Of a stretch of 35,141 nt of DNA, positions 1 through 8,204 are shown one piece after another (position 1 is the first letter of the stretch; each line of letters opens with the position of its first letter). The translations under genes were made by a program, and so were the position numbers. A model generated the notes under the pieces. That model was not told the origin of the DNA and ran no database searches. It was given only the letters and a program-made list of their open reading frames with translations. The DNA is taken from positions 1 to 35,141 of the forward strand of contig JAJSLK010000084.1 of assembly GCA_021272165.1 (NCBI GenBank). The letters are read 5' to 3'. This DNA comes from Methylacidiphilales bacterium. Lineage in GTDB: Bacteria > Verrucomicrobiota > Verrucomicrobiia > Methylacidiphilales > UBA1321.

Positions 1-2
1 CC

Positions 3-89
3 CACAAAGTCGCCCTCGTCGCCGTCATGCGCAAACTCCTTATCCACCTTAACCGCATCCTCAAACCTCTCTCCCCTTGCCCGGCCTGA
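3..89 (+). mobile_element. C-terminal end of an IS110-type transposase (partial)
   Basis: Reading from base 3, the window opens inside a reading frame that gives HKVALVAVMRKLLIHLN, then RILKPLSPCPA and a TGA stop at 87-89. The block VALVAVMRKLLIHLN is the typical extreme C-terminus of IS110-family (DEDD) transposases. Only 28 codons lie in the window, so intactness cannot be judged. IS110 elements usually lack clear terminal inverted repeats, and none is seen. A 9-bp direct repeat (acaggccct at 118-126 and 138-146) sits just downstream and might mark the element edge, but this is a guess. Confidence 0.75.
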
Positions 90-144
90 GCCTTTTTTAA
101 AACACAGTTGCTCCGGGACAGGCCCTTCTTAGTGTGAACAGGCC

Positions 145-1182
145 CTAAGTTTTCAGTTTGGATTCATCGACAAAAAGCTCGGCGTGGCCGTTCATGCCCA
201 TCTCCATGACGGTTTCGAGAAAGGTGATGGCGGAATAGTTGAGCTTGCGCCAGATGTCGACCAGGGGCTGGGGCTCGGGGATCAGCTTCCAGATTTGTTC
301 GGCGGCGGCGCGGGTCTCGTCATTTTGCCAGTCGAGCGATTCGGCGATGCGGGCGAGCCGGCCTTCCATCAGGCGGAGGGTTTCGGGCATGCCCTGGAAC
401 GTGTCGCGCTTGCCCACGCCTTCGAGCAGGAGATTGGTGCTTTCGAGGTCGATTTTGTTGTCGTCGGGAAAGGGCTTGCTCGGCTGCTCGGTGCTGCGGA
501 AGGTGAAGGTGCCCTCGGAGGCTGATTCAATGAAACCCTGCCAGATCGCTTCGAGGCCGAAGAGATGGCCGAAGCGGGCGTGTTCGACGCGGCCCTTGCG
601 GAAGAAGAAATCGCCGAGGAGCTCATTGGCCGAATTGTGGAGATGGAGCTCGCCGGTGTGGCCCATGCCGGTGATGGCCTGGACAATGGTGAGGAGGTCG
701 AAGCGTTGAAGATTGCCGGTGAGATCGATGGAATAGACCTTGTGATGGGCCTCGCTGGAGGTGCGGTAGAGGCGGTTGGCGAGGATGCGGCTGAAGAAGA
801 GGCCCAGGTCGGGAATCTTGCGCATCAGGCCGAGGAACGCCTTTTTTTCGATGGAGAGGACCTCGGAAGCCTCGCAGGTGCGGACGGTGGCGAGGCGGGG
901 ATGGTCGGTGAAGACGGCGAGGTCGCCGAAGAAATCGCCTCGAGACATGAGGGCGACCAGACGGCTCTGCTTGCCGTCCGGGCTGAAGGTGATCGCCTCG
1001 ACCAGGCCGGAGGCGACGATGTAGACGGTATTGGCGGCGCTGCCCTGTTCGTAGACCGACTGCCGTGGCTGGAAGGAAATTTTTGTGCAGGCGGCCTCGA
1101 TGTCCTGGCGTTTCGGCTCGTCCAGTGACGACAGAAGGCTGAAGAAATCGGCGGGGATGTCGTCGCTAGAGTTCTTGGCCAC
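145..1182 (-). CDS. Cyclic nucleotide-binding (CNB) domain plus PATAN/DUF4388 domain protein, copy 1
   Basis: 345 aa, predicted cytoplasmic, no signal peptide. Residues about 22-140 form a CNB (Crp/Fnr-type beta-roll) domain; the phosphate-binding cassette lies at 82-102 with FGDLA and PRLATVR, keeping the Arg but with Asp where cAMP-binding proteins usually have Glu. Residues about 154-232 (LTGNLQRFDLLTIVQAI to GTFTFR) match the PATAN/DUF4388 pattern found in bacterial signalling proteins. A helical C-terminal region of about 110 residues follows and no DNA-binding helix-turn-helix is seen, so this is a signalling adaptor rather than a Crp-like regulator. It lies 8 bp downstream of its paralogue, presumably in one transcript. 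The ligand is unknown. Confidence 0.85.
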   Translation of the reverse strand: MAKNSSDDIPADFFSLLSSLDEPKRQDIEAACTKISFQPRQSVYEQGSAANTVYIVASGLVEAITFSPDGKQSRLVALMSRGDFFGDLAVFTDHPRLATVRTCEASEVLSIEKKAFLGLMRKIPDLGLFFSRILANRLYRTSSEAHHKVYSIDLTGNLQRFDLLTIVQAITGMGHTGELHLHNSANELLGDFFFRKGRVEHARFGHLFGLEAIWQGFIESASEGTFTFRSTEQPSKPFPDDNKIDLESTNLLLEGVGKRDTFQGMPETLRLMEGRLARIAESLDWQNDETRAAAEQIWKLIPEPQPLVDIWRKLNYSAITFLETVMEMGMNGHAELFVDESKLKT

Positions 1183-1190
1183 GGCGAGAC

Positions 1191-2252
1191 TTAGGGCTGG
1201 CCCGGCGGCGCCGGTGCGGGCGCGGACGATTCGCCGGCGGGTTCTTCGCTCAGCAGTTCGGTCTGGCCGCTGTTGGCCAGGATGCTGACGGTTTCCAGAA
1301 AGGTGAGGGACGAATAGGGGAGCCGGCGCCAGAGGCTGTCGAGCGGCTGGGGCCGCTTGGCGATCAGCTCCCAGAGGCGCTCGGCGAGGGGACGGGAGGC
1401 CTCGTCGGTCCAGGACAACGTCTCGCCCACGCGGCTGAGACGCGCTTTCATCTCGCGGAAATATTCGGGCAGGGCGTTAAAGGTGTCGCGGCGGGAAGCG
1501 CCCTGCATGAGGAGTTCAACGCTTTCCACGTCGAGCTTGGTCTCGTCGGTGAACTGGGATTCCGATGCTTCCATGACGCGGAAGACGAACGTGCCGGGAG
1601 CGGTCATGCGGAGAAAGCCCTGCCAGATTGCCTCCGTGCCGGTGAGATGCAGGTAGCGGGCATTGACGGCGCGGCCCTGGGAGAAAAAGAAACTGCCGAT
1701 GAGGTCGTTGTCGGAGTTGGTGAGATGGAGTTCGCCGCTGCGGCCCGTGCTGGTGATGGCCTGGAAAATGGTGAGGAGATCGAAGTGCTGCAGGTTGCCG
1801 GTGAGGTCGTGCAGGAAGATTTTGACATAGGCCTCGGTCGAGGTCTGGTGGAGGCGCCGGGCAAGATTGCGGCTGAAATAGGCGCCAAGCTTGGGGACTT
1901 TTTCGAGCAGCTTGATGAAGGCAAGCTTTTCGATCTGGAGAAGCTTGGTGGCCTCGCGGGTGCGGATCCCTGCCAGGCGCGGCTGGCCGGTGAGGACGGC
2001 CAGGTCTCCGAAGAAATCGCCCTTGCCCATGACACCGACGGAGCGCGACTGGAGGCCGTCGAGGCTCAGGGTAAAGGCTTCCACGATGCCGGAGACGATG
2101 ATGTAGACCGACGTGGCCGGATCGCCTTGCTTGTAAATGACGGTGTCGGGCGGAAAACTGACCTTGGAGCAGGCGGAGTCGACTTCGAGGCGGCCCGTCT
2201 GGTCGAGCAGCTCCATCAACGTGAAAAAATTGGCCTCGAAGTTATGTTCCAT
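1191..2252 (-). CDS. CNB plus PATAN/DUF4388 domain protein, copy 2
   Basis: 353 aa paralogue of the next gene downstream, with the same architecture: CNB at about 20-140 (cassette with FGDLA at 81-85 and PRLAGIRT just after) and PATAN from the LTGNLQHFDLLTIFQAI block. It shares long stretches with copy 1 (for example GELHL, EAIWQGF, TFLETV), so the pair arose by tandem duplication. The C-terminus differs in carrying an Ala/Pro-rich tail. Asp again replaces the usual ribose-contacting Glu of the cassette. The ATG at 2252 is used; no strong Shine-Dalgarno precedes it. A palindromic element ends about 14 bp upstream, so the promoter may lie in or beside that element. Confidence 0.85.
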   Translation of the reverse strand: MEHNFEANFFTLMELLDQTGRLEVDSACSKVSFPPDTVIYKQGDPATSVYIIVSGIVEAFTLSLDGLQSRSVGVMGKGDFFGDLAVLTGQPRLAGIRTREATKLLQIEKLAFIKLLEKVPKLGAYFSRNLARRLHQTSTEAYVKIFLHDLTGNLQHFDLLTIFQAITSTGRSGELHLTNSDNDLIGSFFFSQGRAVNARYLHLTGTEAIWQGFLRMTAPGTFVFRVMEASESQFTDETKLDVESVELLMQGASRRDTFNALPEYFREMKARLSRVGETLSWTDEASRPLAERLWELIAKRPQPLDSLWRRLPYSSLTFLETVSILANSGQTELLSEEPAGESSAPAPAPPGQP

Positions 2253-2266
2253 GGCATTAAAGAGTA

Positions 2267-2412
2267 AGACTTCTTGAAAAGGCCGTCATCCTGAGCTTGT
2301 CGAAGGATATCTCATCATTATTCGATGGGCATTGAGTGAAAATAGCGAGAGACCCCTCGACAGGCTCGGGATGACAGATTTTTTTTAAATAAAGGCCTTT
2401 TTCAAGAAGTTC
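2267..2412. repeat. Palindromic MITE-like element A
   Basis: Nested inverted repeat. The outer arms are acttcttgaaaaggcc (2269-2284) and its near complement at 2394-2410. The inner arms are 2285-2307 (gtcatcctgagcttgtcg then aagga) and 2353-2375. The inner arm is a variant of a palindrome family that also occurs at 5056, 10454, 12577 and 21948 here. Each outer arm is preceded by TA (2265-2266 and, on the other strand, 2414-2413), as for TA-targeting elements. The right-hand TA is part of the TAG stop codon of the PHP gene. The transcript would form a long hairpin that could act as a terminator between the PHP gene and the CNB genes. Confidence 0.75.
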
Positions 2413-3194
2413 TAAAGGGAAATGATTTTGCGCCGGTGCTTTTCGTAGGTGGCGATCTCGCGGATGCCGAGCTGTTTCAACAGGTCGGTCAGGCGGTCGT
2501 AGTATTCGGCCAACTGTGCATGGGAATGGGCGTCGCTGGCGAGGGTAAAAGGAATGCCTAGCTTCTGAGCCGCGCGGATGATGTCGACGTGGGGATATTG
2601 TTCGTTCACCGGCTTGCGCCAGCCGGCGGTGCTGATTTCGATAGCGAGATTCTCGCGCTTGATCCGTTCCAGCAACGCCTGGAAGTGGGGCAACAGGCCG
2701 CCTTCGGGATGCCAGACGCCGTGGATATTGATCAGGTCGAGATGGGAAAGCGCATCGATGCCGCCCCGGTTGAGCATGCCGTTGAGCTCGGCGACGTAAT
2801 GGGCGCAATCGGTGGGGAGATCGCGTTGAGCGAACTCGTCCTTGCGGGTGACCTGGTCGAACATTTCGGGATCGCCGGGCAGGTAATGGGCGGAACCGAG
2901 GACGTAATCGAGCCGGTCCCAGTTTTTCTCGACCCACAGGCGCCCCGCCTTGCCGGAGACCGGATCGTTGTCGAGCTCGATGCCGGCGAGGAATTTCAGG
3001 TCGGGATTGGCTTCGCGGAGCTTCTCGATCTGGTCGAAATCGACCCCCTCGTGATAGCGGTCGTGATCGGTGAAAGTGATCTCCTTCAGGCCGCGCTGGC
3101 GGGCGCTGTCAGCCCAGGGTTGCAGCAGCTCCGGGGTGTAGGGCTTGATGCTGTGGGCCTGGGGATGGGTATGGTAATCGATGGGCAGGGGCAT
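2412..3194 (-). CDS. PHP-domain phosphoesterase, histidinol-phosphatase-like
   Basis: 260 aa. PHP-family metal-binding motifs are complete: HTH at 8-10, TDHD at 42-45, Glu73 in GIELD, His103 in GSAH, His151 in SHLD, and Asp221/His223 in SDAHS. Size and motif spacing resemble HisJ/HisK-type histidinol phosphatases, which release phosphate from L-histidinol phosphate in histidine synthesis. No other his gene is nearby, so the substrate is not proven; the PHP family also covers other phosphoesterases. The start lies 7 bp after the DUF192 stop, suggesting an operon with DUF192 and the LolC/E permease. Its stop codon coincides with the edge of palindromic element A. Confidence 0.8.
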   Translation of the reverse strand: MPLPIDYHTHPQAHSIKPYTPELLQPWADSARQRGLKEITFTDHDRYHEGVDFDQIEKLREANPDLKFLAGIELDNDPVSGKAGRLWVEKNWDRLDYVLGSAHYLPGDPEMFDQVTRKDEFAQRDLPTDCAHYVAELNGMLNRGGIDALSHLDLINIHGVWHPEGGLLPHFQALLERIKRENLAIEISTAGWRKPVNEQYPHVDIIRAAQKLGIPFTLASDAHSHAQLAEYYDRLTDLLKQLGIREIATYEKHRRKIISL

Positions 3195-3201
3195 GGGAAT
3201 A

Positions 3202-3675
3202 TTACGGATTTTTTGAAAGGGTGGAGGGAGGCGGATCGAGCTTGTCGCCCGGCTTGATGCCGTTGAGCGAGAACCAGTGGAGATTGGCCTCGAGCGCGTA
3301 GGCGACCTGGTCGCTGTCGCTGCGGGTGATGGTGGTGTCGAGCGCCTTCATGTCGTGGATTTCCAGGATCACGCCGTTCTTGTCGATGAAGGCGACCGAA
3401 AGCGGGATATAGGTGTTTTTCATCCAGAACGTCGCCGTGCCGAGCGGCAGCAGGAAGATCATGCCATCGTTGTCGGCCAGCCTGGTGCGGTACATCAGGC
3501 CGATTTCCTGTTGCTCCGGCGTCGCGGCGATCTCGGTGTGCAGGGTCGCCTTGCCGACGTGAAGCGTGACGGCGGGAAGCGACTGGGGCGCGCCCTGGTC
3601 GGGCAGTTGTGCGGGAAGAAGCGTTCCGGCCAGGGCCAGGAAGCAGAGCGAAAGGGAAGCGATCTTCGGTTTCAT
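3202..3675 (-). CDS. Exported DUF192 family protein
   Basis: 157 aa. The N-terminus (KPKIASLSLCFLALAGTLLPA) is a signal peptide, with cleavage likely after the Ala-Gln region around residue 22. The rest matches DUF192: GLMYR, GMIFLL, FWMKNTYIPLSVAFID and the C-terminal YALEAN, WF and GIKPGD blocks. DUF192 proteins are small mixed alpha/beta proteins, often exported, without an agreed biochemical role. The gene lies 21 bp after the LolC/E permease and 7 bp before the PHP gene on the same strand, so the three are probably co-transcribed. Confidence 0.85.
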   Translation of the reverse strand: MKPKIASLSLCFLALAGTLLPAQLPDQGAPQSLPAVTLHVGKATLHTEIAATPEQQEIGLMYRTRLADNDGMIFLLPLGTATFWMKNTYIPLSVAFIDKNGVILEIHDMKALDTTITRSDSDQVAYALEANLHWFSLNGIKPGDKLDPPPSTLSKNP

Positions 3676-3696
3676 TGGTTAAGTTGGAATCCCAAT

Positions 3697-4959
3697 TTAT
3701 TCATACCGTAAGGCACGGGCCGGGGCGAGTCTCGATGCGCCGACGGCCGGAACCAGTGCCGCCAGGATGCAGATGACGATCGCTGAAACCGCGATGATGG
3801 TGACCTGAAGCGGGTTCACGATGGAAGGAATATTCGGCAGGCCATAAACCGAGCTGTTGAAGACCTGGATGTGAAAGGCGTAAAGCAGGAAATCGCGGAC
3901 GGCGTAAAGATAGTGAAGGATGACCAGGCCGATGGTTACGCCGCTGATGGCGCCGGCAATCCCAACCACGACGCCATTGAAGAGGAAAACGCTGCAGACC
4001 TGGAAGTCGGTGGCGCCAAGTGCCTTCATCAGCCCGATCTCGCGCGATTTCTGGACCGTGACGGTGATGAGCGTGCTGCAAAGCCCAAACGCGGCGACGA
4101 CCATGGTCAGGCACAGGATCAGGGCCATGACGACGCGCTCGACGCCGATCTGGTTGAAGAGATCGCGGTTGTCATCCATCCAGGTGCGGGCGTGGAGTTC
4201 GGGCGGAAGGACCTTGTTGAGCTGTTCCTTCACTGCGTCGGCCTGCGACAGGTCCTTCACCCGCACCGCGATGCCATGGACGGTGTCGCCCATGCCGTAG
4301 AGTTCCTGCGCCATTTCGGTCGAGACGAGAACGAAATTGAGATCATAATCGTACTGGCCGGTTTCGAAGACGCCGCGGATGGTCAGCTCTTCCGGCAGCG
4401 GGATTTCCTGGGTTTTTCCGCCCGACTTTTGCCGGTCGAGGCTGGCCTTGAGGAATGCCGGGCCGAAAATCTCGACCTTGTCGCCGGGGAACGCGCCGTT
4501 GCGCTTGCTCCACTCGGAGCCGACGACGACTGAATCGCCGCGCAATTCGAAATCGCCCAGCCGCACATATTTTTTCAGCGGCATGACCGGGTCATCGCCC
4601 CCCTCCGGCACGCTTTTGATGAAGGCGAAGGTCATCTTGTCCTGGAACTGGACCAGGACGGGTCCGCGGATGATGACGCTGGCGGCTTCGACCCCGGGTT
4701 GCTTGCGGATGATGTCGAGGGCCGTGTTGTAGTCGTAGAGGACCGCGCCGTCGATCCGCGCGACGGTGATGTGGGCGTTGAAGCCGATGATTTTTTCCGT
4801 GAGCTGTTCCTGGAAACCGGCCATGACCGAGAGGACGACGATCAGTGCGCCGACCCCGACCGTGACGCCGAGGAACGAGAGAACGGTGATGACCGAGACG
4901 AACGTGCGCCGCGGGCGCAGGTAGCGGAGGGCGAGAAAAAATTCAACCGGCCATTCCAT
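3697..4959 (-). CDS. LolC/LolE-type ABC transporter permease (FtsX/MacB fold)
   Basis: 420 aa. A first membrane helix at about 20-48 is followed by an approximately 220-residue periplasmic domain, then three C-terminal helices (about 275-300, 325-352, 385-412). This is the LolC/E and MacB topology. The N-terminal FLALRYLRPRR block and the GLMKALGATDFQV coupling motif are characteristic. Such permeases work with a LolD-type ATPase to extract lipoproteins from the inner membrane. No ATPase gene is adjacent: 4960-5200 is repeat-rich and the next gene is an amidase, so the partner must be elsewhere. It heads a probable operon with DUF192 and the PHP gene. Confidence 0.88.
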   Translation of the reverse strand: MEWPVEFFLALRYLRPRRTFVSVITVLSFLGVTVGVGALIVVLSVMAGFQEQLTEKIIGFNAHITVARIDGAVLYDYNTALDIIRKQPGVEAASVIIRGPVLVQFQDKMTFAFIKSVPEGGDDPVMPLKKYVRLGDFELRGDSVVVGSEWSKRNGAFPGDKVEIFGPAFLKASLDRQKSGGKTQEIPLPEELTIRGVFETGQYDYDLNFVLVSTEMAQELYGMGDTVHGIAVRVKDLSQADAVKEQLNKVLPPELHARTWMDDNRDLFNQIGVERVVMALILCLTMVVAAFGLCSTLITVTVQKSREIGLMKALGATDFQVCSVFLFNGVVVGIAGAISGVTIGLVILHYLYAVRDFLLYAFHIQVFNSSVYGLPNIPSIVNPLQVTIIAVSAIVICILAALVPAVGASRLAPARALRYE

Positions 4960-5055
4960 CGGGACAAGCTAGAGACTCTTCCGGCAATAGGCGAGTGGCG
5001 AGTATCGCGTTGGCTGGCAGTGTCCTCATTTGGGAATAGAGCCCTCTCTAGCGCC

Positions 5056-5155
5056 GTCATCCTGAGCAAGCCGCGCAGCGGCGCAGTCGAAGGATCAGTT
5101 CCGTAGCTCGGAAGGTAACGCGGCTGAACTGATCCCTCGACAAGCTCGGGATGAC
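5056..5155. repeat. Palindromic repeat C, rearranged copy
   Basis: Inverted repeat with arms gtcatcctgagc at 5056-5067 plus gtcgaaggatcagtt up to 5100, and aactgatccctcgac from 5127 up to atgac at 5155. The left arm carries a GC-rich insertion (aagccgcgcagcggcgca) between the two halves of the usual arm sequence. It belongs to the same family as elements A and B but lacks their outer arms. It lies between the LolC/E permease (starting at 4959) and the amidase (ending at 5201). 4960-5055 shows no gene and no other clear signal. Confidence 0.7.
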
Positions 5156-5169
5156 AAAAACTCCATTGA

Positions 5170-5191
5170 CCGTCGCCCGGAGGTGCGACGG
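5170..5191 (-). terminator. GC-rich hairpin downstream of the amidase gene, possible terminator
   Basis: A perfect 7-bp stem, ccgtcgc (5170-5176) with gcgacgg (5185-5191), encloses an 8-nt loop, 9 bp past the amidase stop. Read on the minus strand it is followed about 9 nt later by a short T-run. The gap makes it a non-canonical intrinsic terminator; it could equally be another dispersed hairpin repeat. Confidence 0.35.
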
Positions 5192-5200
5192 CTACCACTA

Positions 5201-6517
5201 TCACTTCACGCCGAAATATTTCAGCACGCCGTGCTCGACGGCTGCGGCGTACTGGCGGTAGATGCTCGGGTAGCGATAACCCTGGATGAGCTTCGTGCCG
5301 AGGTAATCGCCGGCAATGATCCGGTAATAGGCGTCCCTCGCATTCATGTAGGGGCCTTCGCAATAAATCACCGGGCCATGATAGAGCCGGTTGGCCAGGA
5401 GATTGCGGGCGTAGACGCTCGGGACGTCGGTGACGTGCTTGGCGAAGTAGCCGCCGGGATATGACTCGGGCGGGTACTTGAGCGTATCGAGCATCGACTG
5501 GCCGACGAGCGCGCAGCCTCGTTCCTCTTCGACGACGGTGCGGTCGAGAAGCTTCCGGAGCAGGTCGAATTTCATGTCATCGGCTTCGAGTTCCGATTTT
5601 TCGTAAGCGCCGTTGATGAAGATCACGAGGCGGCTTTGGCCGGTGAGGGTGGGGTGGTTGGGATCGCCCCAGTCGTCGGCGTTGTAGTGGACGCAAATGG
5701 TCAGGTCGGGATGGAGCTTGTTGACCACCTCGGCCCGGGCGCGGATTTCGGCGACGCGGTAGAAGAGGAGCGCGGCTTCATTTTCGATCCGGGCCTCGGC
5801 GGCGGCCTGGCCATTGCGATGTCGCGCGCTGCCGCCAAAAACCGGAATGCCGAAGATCGTCGTGGAGGAATCGCTGAGGGTGCTGGAGCGGAACTTGCCG
5901 TTTTGCGCCAGCGCCGCGATGGCCTCATGATGGAGCGAATCGGGGCGTAGGGAGGTGACCGGCTCGTAGCCGTGCTTGGCCCAGACGACGTCGGCACCGT
6001 CGGCCTCGAGCCGTTCGGCCAGCAGGTCGCAGGTAATCATGTTGAGTTTCGCTTCCAAAACGGGCGGATCGTCGTTCAGCTTGAAGTAGCGGGCTTCGAG
6101 CTGGGCCCAGTCGCCGCCGATGTGGCCGGGGTCGAGGGCGATGCGCAGGCCCTTCAGCGGCAGGGCCGGGTCGTTCGAAACCATGTGGGTTTTGTACGAA
6201 TAGGGCCGTGGTGCGCAGACGTTGTCGTCGGCGGCAAAATGAAGGGTGTAGAGCGGATGGGTCTTTCCGGCGTCGGAATAGATTGTCACTTTCTGGTCGT
6301 CGATCCGGGCGTAATCCCAGAACGAGCCGTCGGGGGAATAGACCTGGTTGACCAGACGGGAGAACTCCTTGCGGGTGATGGTCTTCTGATAGCCGTCGAG
6401 CGAGGACCAGTCGGGCGGCGGAGCGAGGGGGGAAAGGATGGCCTGGGCGCCAGAGATGGAGAGAAGAAAGCCCATGGCAAGTCCGCCCCAGAAACGAAAG
6501 GAAGGAAAAAACGCCAT
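5201..6517 (-). CDS. N-acetylmuramoyl-L-alanine amidase (Amidase_3 type), exported
   Basis: 438 aa from the ATG at 6517. This start gives a good signal peptide (MAFFPSFRFWGGLAMGFLL, with an Ala-Gln-Ala site at about 24-26). The frame stays open upstream to 6613, but that stretch looks like repeat-derived sequence. Amidase_3 features: DPGHIGG with zinc-ligand His at about 132, Glu at about 155 (PPVLEAK), the CVHYNAD block with the second His, and a late Glu in IYCEGPYM. Such enzymes cut the amide bond between N-acetylmuramic acid and the stem peptide in the periplasm, for cell separation or wall turnover. The approximately 100-residue region before the catalytic domain is unassigned. It is divergent from the PpiD-like gene at 6643. 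Confidence 0.8.
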   Translation of the reverse strand: MAFFPSFRFWGGLAMGFLLSISGAQAILSPLAPPPDWSSLDGYQKTITRKEFSRLVNQVYSPDGSFWDYARIDDQKVTIYSDAGKTHPLYTLHFAADDNVCAPRPYSYKTHMVSNDPALPLKGLRIALDPGHIGGDWAQLEARYFKLNDDPPVLEAKLNMITCDLLAERLEADGADVVWAKHGYEPVTSLRPDSLHHEAIAALAQNGKFRSSTLSDSSTTIFGIPVFGGSARHRNGQAAAEARIENEAALLFYRVAEIRARAEVVNKLHPDLTICVHYNADDWGDPNHPTLTGQSRLVIFINGAYEKSELEADDMKFDLLRKLLDRTVVEEERGCALVGQSMLDTLKYPPESYPGGYFAKHVTDVPSVYARNLLANRLYHGPVIYCEGPYMNARDAYYRIIAGDYLGTKLIQGYRYPSIYRQYAAAVEHGVLKYFGVK

Positions 6518-6642
6518 CAGATGAACTGAAACCAAAGGTAAGGCGAAAGCAAGCCGCGAAGCAAATCCCGGCTTGTCGAAGGCAGGGGGCCTTTGCATCA
6601 TACAAGACCCCACTTCCCCCTTTTTCGGAGCATTGCCCCTTT

Positions 6643-8196
6643 ATGATGAAGTTTCTTCGCGGTCAGTCACAGACGGTCATCGTCGTTTTCCTGCTCGTTA
6701 GCGGTGTCGGCTTCCTGTTCTATGGCAACGCCGGCAATATCCTTACCTCGGCTGGCGCCCGCGGCGGCAATGACTATGGCAGCATCGACGGCCAGAAGCT
6801 TTCGCTGGCTGAACTCTCGTCCGCCGTCCGCAACACCCATAACGTATCGCTCCTTTCGGGGCAGAACGCTTCCAACGCCCAAGTGGCGCAAGAGGCATGG
6901 ATTCACCTTCTTCTCATGCACGAGGCGGATCGGCTTCATATCCAGATCAGCGACCAGGAGATACTCAATTTCATCCACAAGATGTCCATGTTCCAGAAGA
7001 ATGGCGTCTACAGTCCTGAACTGTTCCAGAATCAGATGACGGAGTTACAGAACCGGTATCGCATTTCCCCTGACATCTTTACGTCCATCATCTCGGACAA
7101 CCTTCGCGTCGACGCGGCCAGCCAGGCGCTGTTTTCGACCGTGCGCGCCTCGTCCAAGGACATCGCGACCGAATATGCGAAATATTACGGGCCGGTGACC
7201 GTGAACTACGCCAGTTTCGATCCGAAGTCGTACATGGGCATGGATCCCGTAACGCCGGACGACATCCAAGCCGAGTACAAGGCTCACCCCGATAATCCAG
7301 CCTATCGGACGCCGGAAAAGCGGAAGGTCGACTACGTCCTTTTCCTGCTGCCCCCCGACCAGACCAAGCTTTCTGACAAGGATAAGACGGCGGCGATTAA
7401 CGCGCTGGGAGAAAAGGCGCTCGATTTTGCCCTGGCCCTCCAACCTGATCCTTCCGCGAGCTCGGATAACGCTCCATTGGCCGATTTCGTGGCCGAGGCG
7501 AAGAAGCGCGGCCTGAATCCCGCCACGACCGATTTCTTTGCCGCCGACACGACGCCGGCCAACGTGCCGCCGAGCCCCTCGTTCAACAACGCCGCCTTTG
7601 CCCTCACGAAGGACAACCCGGTCAGCAAGGTCGTCGAGCTGGATAATGGCGTCGCGCTGATCCATCTCGTGGACGTCCAGCCGAGCGAGCTCAAGCCGCT
7701 CGACCAGGTCAAGGACGTGATCACCAAGCAACTGACCCAGCAGAAAGCCCAGCGCATGGCGCAGGTCACGGCGCAGATTGATTCGGGATTTCTCAAAGTC
7801 CCTTTGTCCAAGGGGATCGACTTCAAGGCCGCCGCCTCGGGTATGAAACTGACCGTGCAAACCGTGCCGCCCTTCGTGCCGATGACGGTGGCGCAGAGCT
7901 CCTCGCCGCAGTCCAATCCGATCCTCCCGACTTTGGCTGAGGCCGTGATCTCGCTCAAGCCCGGGGAGGTTTCGAAACCGATTCCGTACCAAGACACCGG
8001 CGGATACGTGATTGCCTATCTCGAGTCCCGCGGCACGCCCGATCCGGCCAACATGGCCGATTTCGAGAAGCGTTTCCGGCAAACACAGGACGAGCAACTC
8101 CGGCAGGTCGCCTTCCATGACTGGCTCGACTGGGCCAACAAGCGTCCCGGCACGCATCAGCCGCCTGATCTTGAGGCCTACGGCTCGACGGATTGA
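6643..8196 (+). CDS. PpiD/SurA-like periplasmic peptidyl-prolyl isomerase or chaperone
   Basis: 517 aa. One N-terminal membrane anchor (about 12-31, VIVVFLLVSGVGFLFYG) is followed by a SurA-N-like helical region (about 45-180, with the typical QEAWIHLLLMHEADRL and NFIHKM..F.KNGVYSPELF features), a linker, a parvulin-like segment and a C-terminal helical region. It resembles PpiD, an inner-membrane-anchored foldase that assists proteins leaving the Sec translocon. The parvulin domain is divergent, so isomerase activity is uncertain and a pure chaperone role is possible. The ATG at 6643 is followed at once by a second ATG (6646). The gene converges on the unknown gene at 8205 with an 8-bp gap. 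Confidence 0.75.
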   Translation: MMKFLRGQSQTVIVVFLLVSGVGFLFYGNAGNILTSAGARGGNDYGSIDGQKLSLAELSSAVRNTHNVSLLSGQNASNAQVAQEAWIHLLLMHEADRLHIQISDQEILNFIHKMSMFQKNGVYSPELFQNQMTELQNRYRISPDIFTSIISDNLRVDAASQALFSTVRASSKDIATEYAKYYGPVTVNYASFDPKSYMGMDPVTPDDIQAEYKAHPDNPAYRTPEKRKVDYVLFLLPPDQTKLSDKDKTAAINALGEKALDFALALQPDPSASSDNAPLADFVAEAKKRGLNPATTDFFAADTTPANVPPSPSFNNAAFALTKDNPVSKVVELDNGVALIHLVDVQPSELKPLDQVKDVITKQLTQQKAQRMAQVTAQIDSGFLKVPLSKGIDFKAAASGMKLTVQTVPPFVPMTVAQSSSPQSNPILPTLAEAVISLKPGEVSKPIPYQDTGGYVIAYLESRGTPDPANMADFEKRFRQTQDEQLRQVAFHDWLDWANKRPGTHQPPDLEAYGSTD

Positions 8197-8204
8197 CCCG
8201 CTGA

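Noticed and set aside
2257-2937. 226-codon minus-strand frame overlapping the PHP gene
   Set aside because: Arg/Pro-rich out-of-frame shadow which also reads through palindromic element A.
6518-6613. N-terminal extension of the amidase to a GTG at 6613
   Set aside because: It would place about 32 residues before the signal peptide; that DNA contains a tcgacaagccgg-like repeat fragment.
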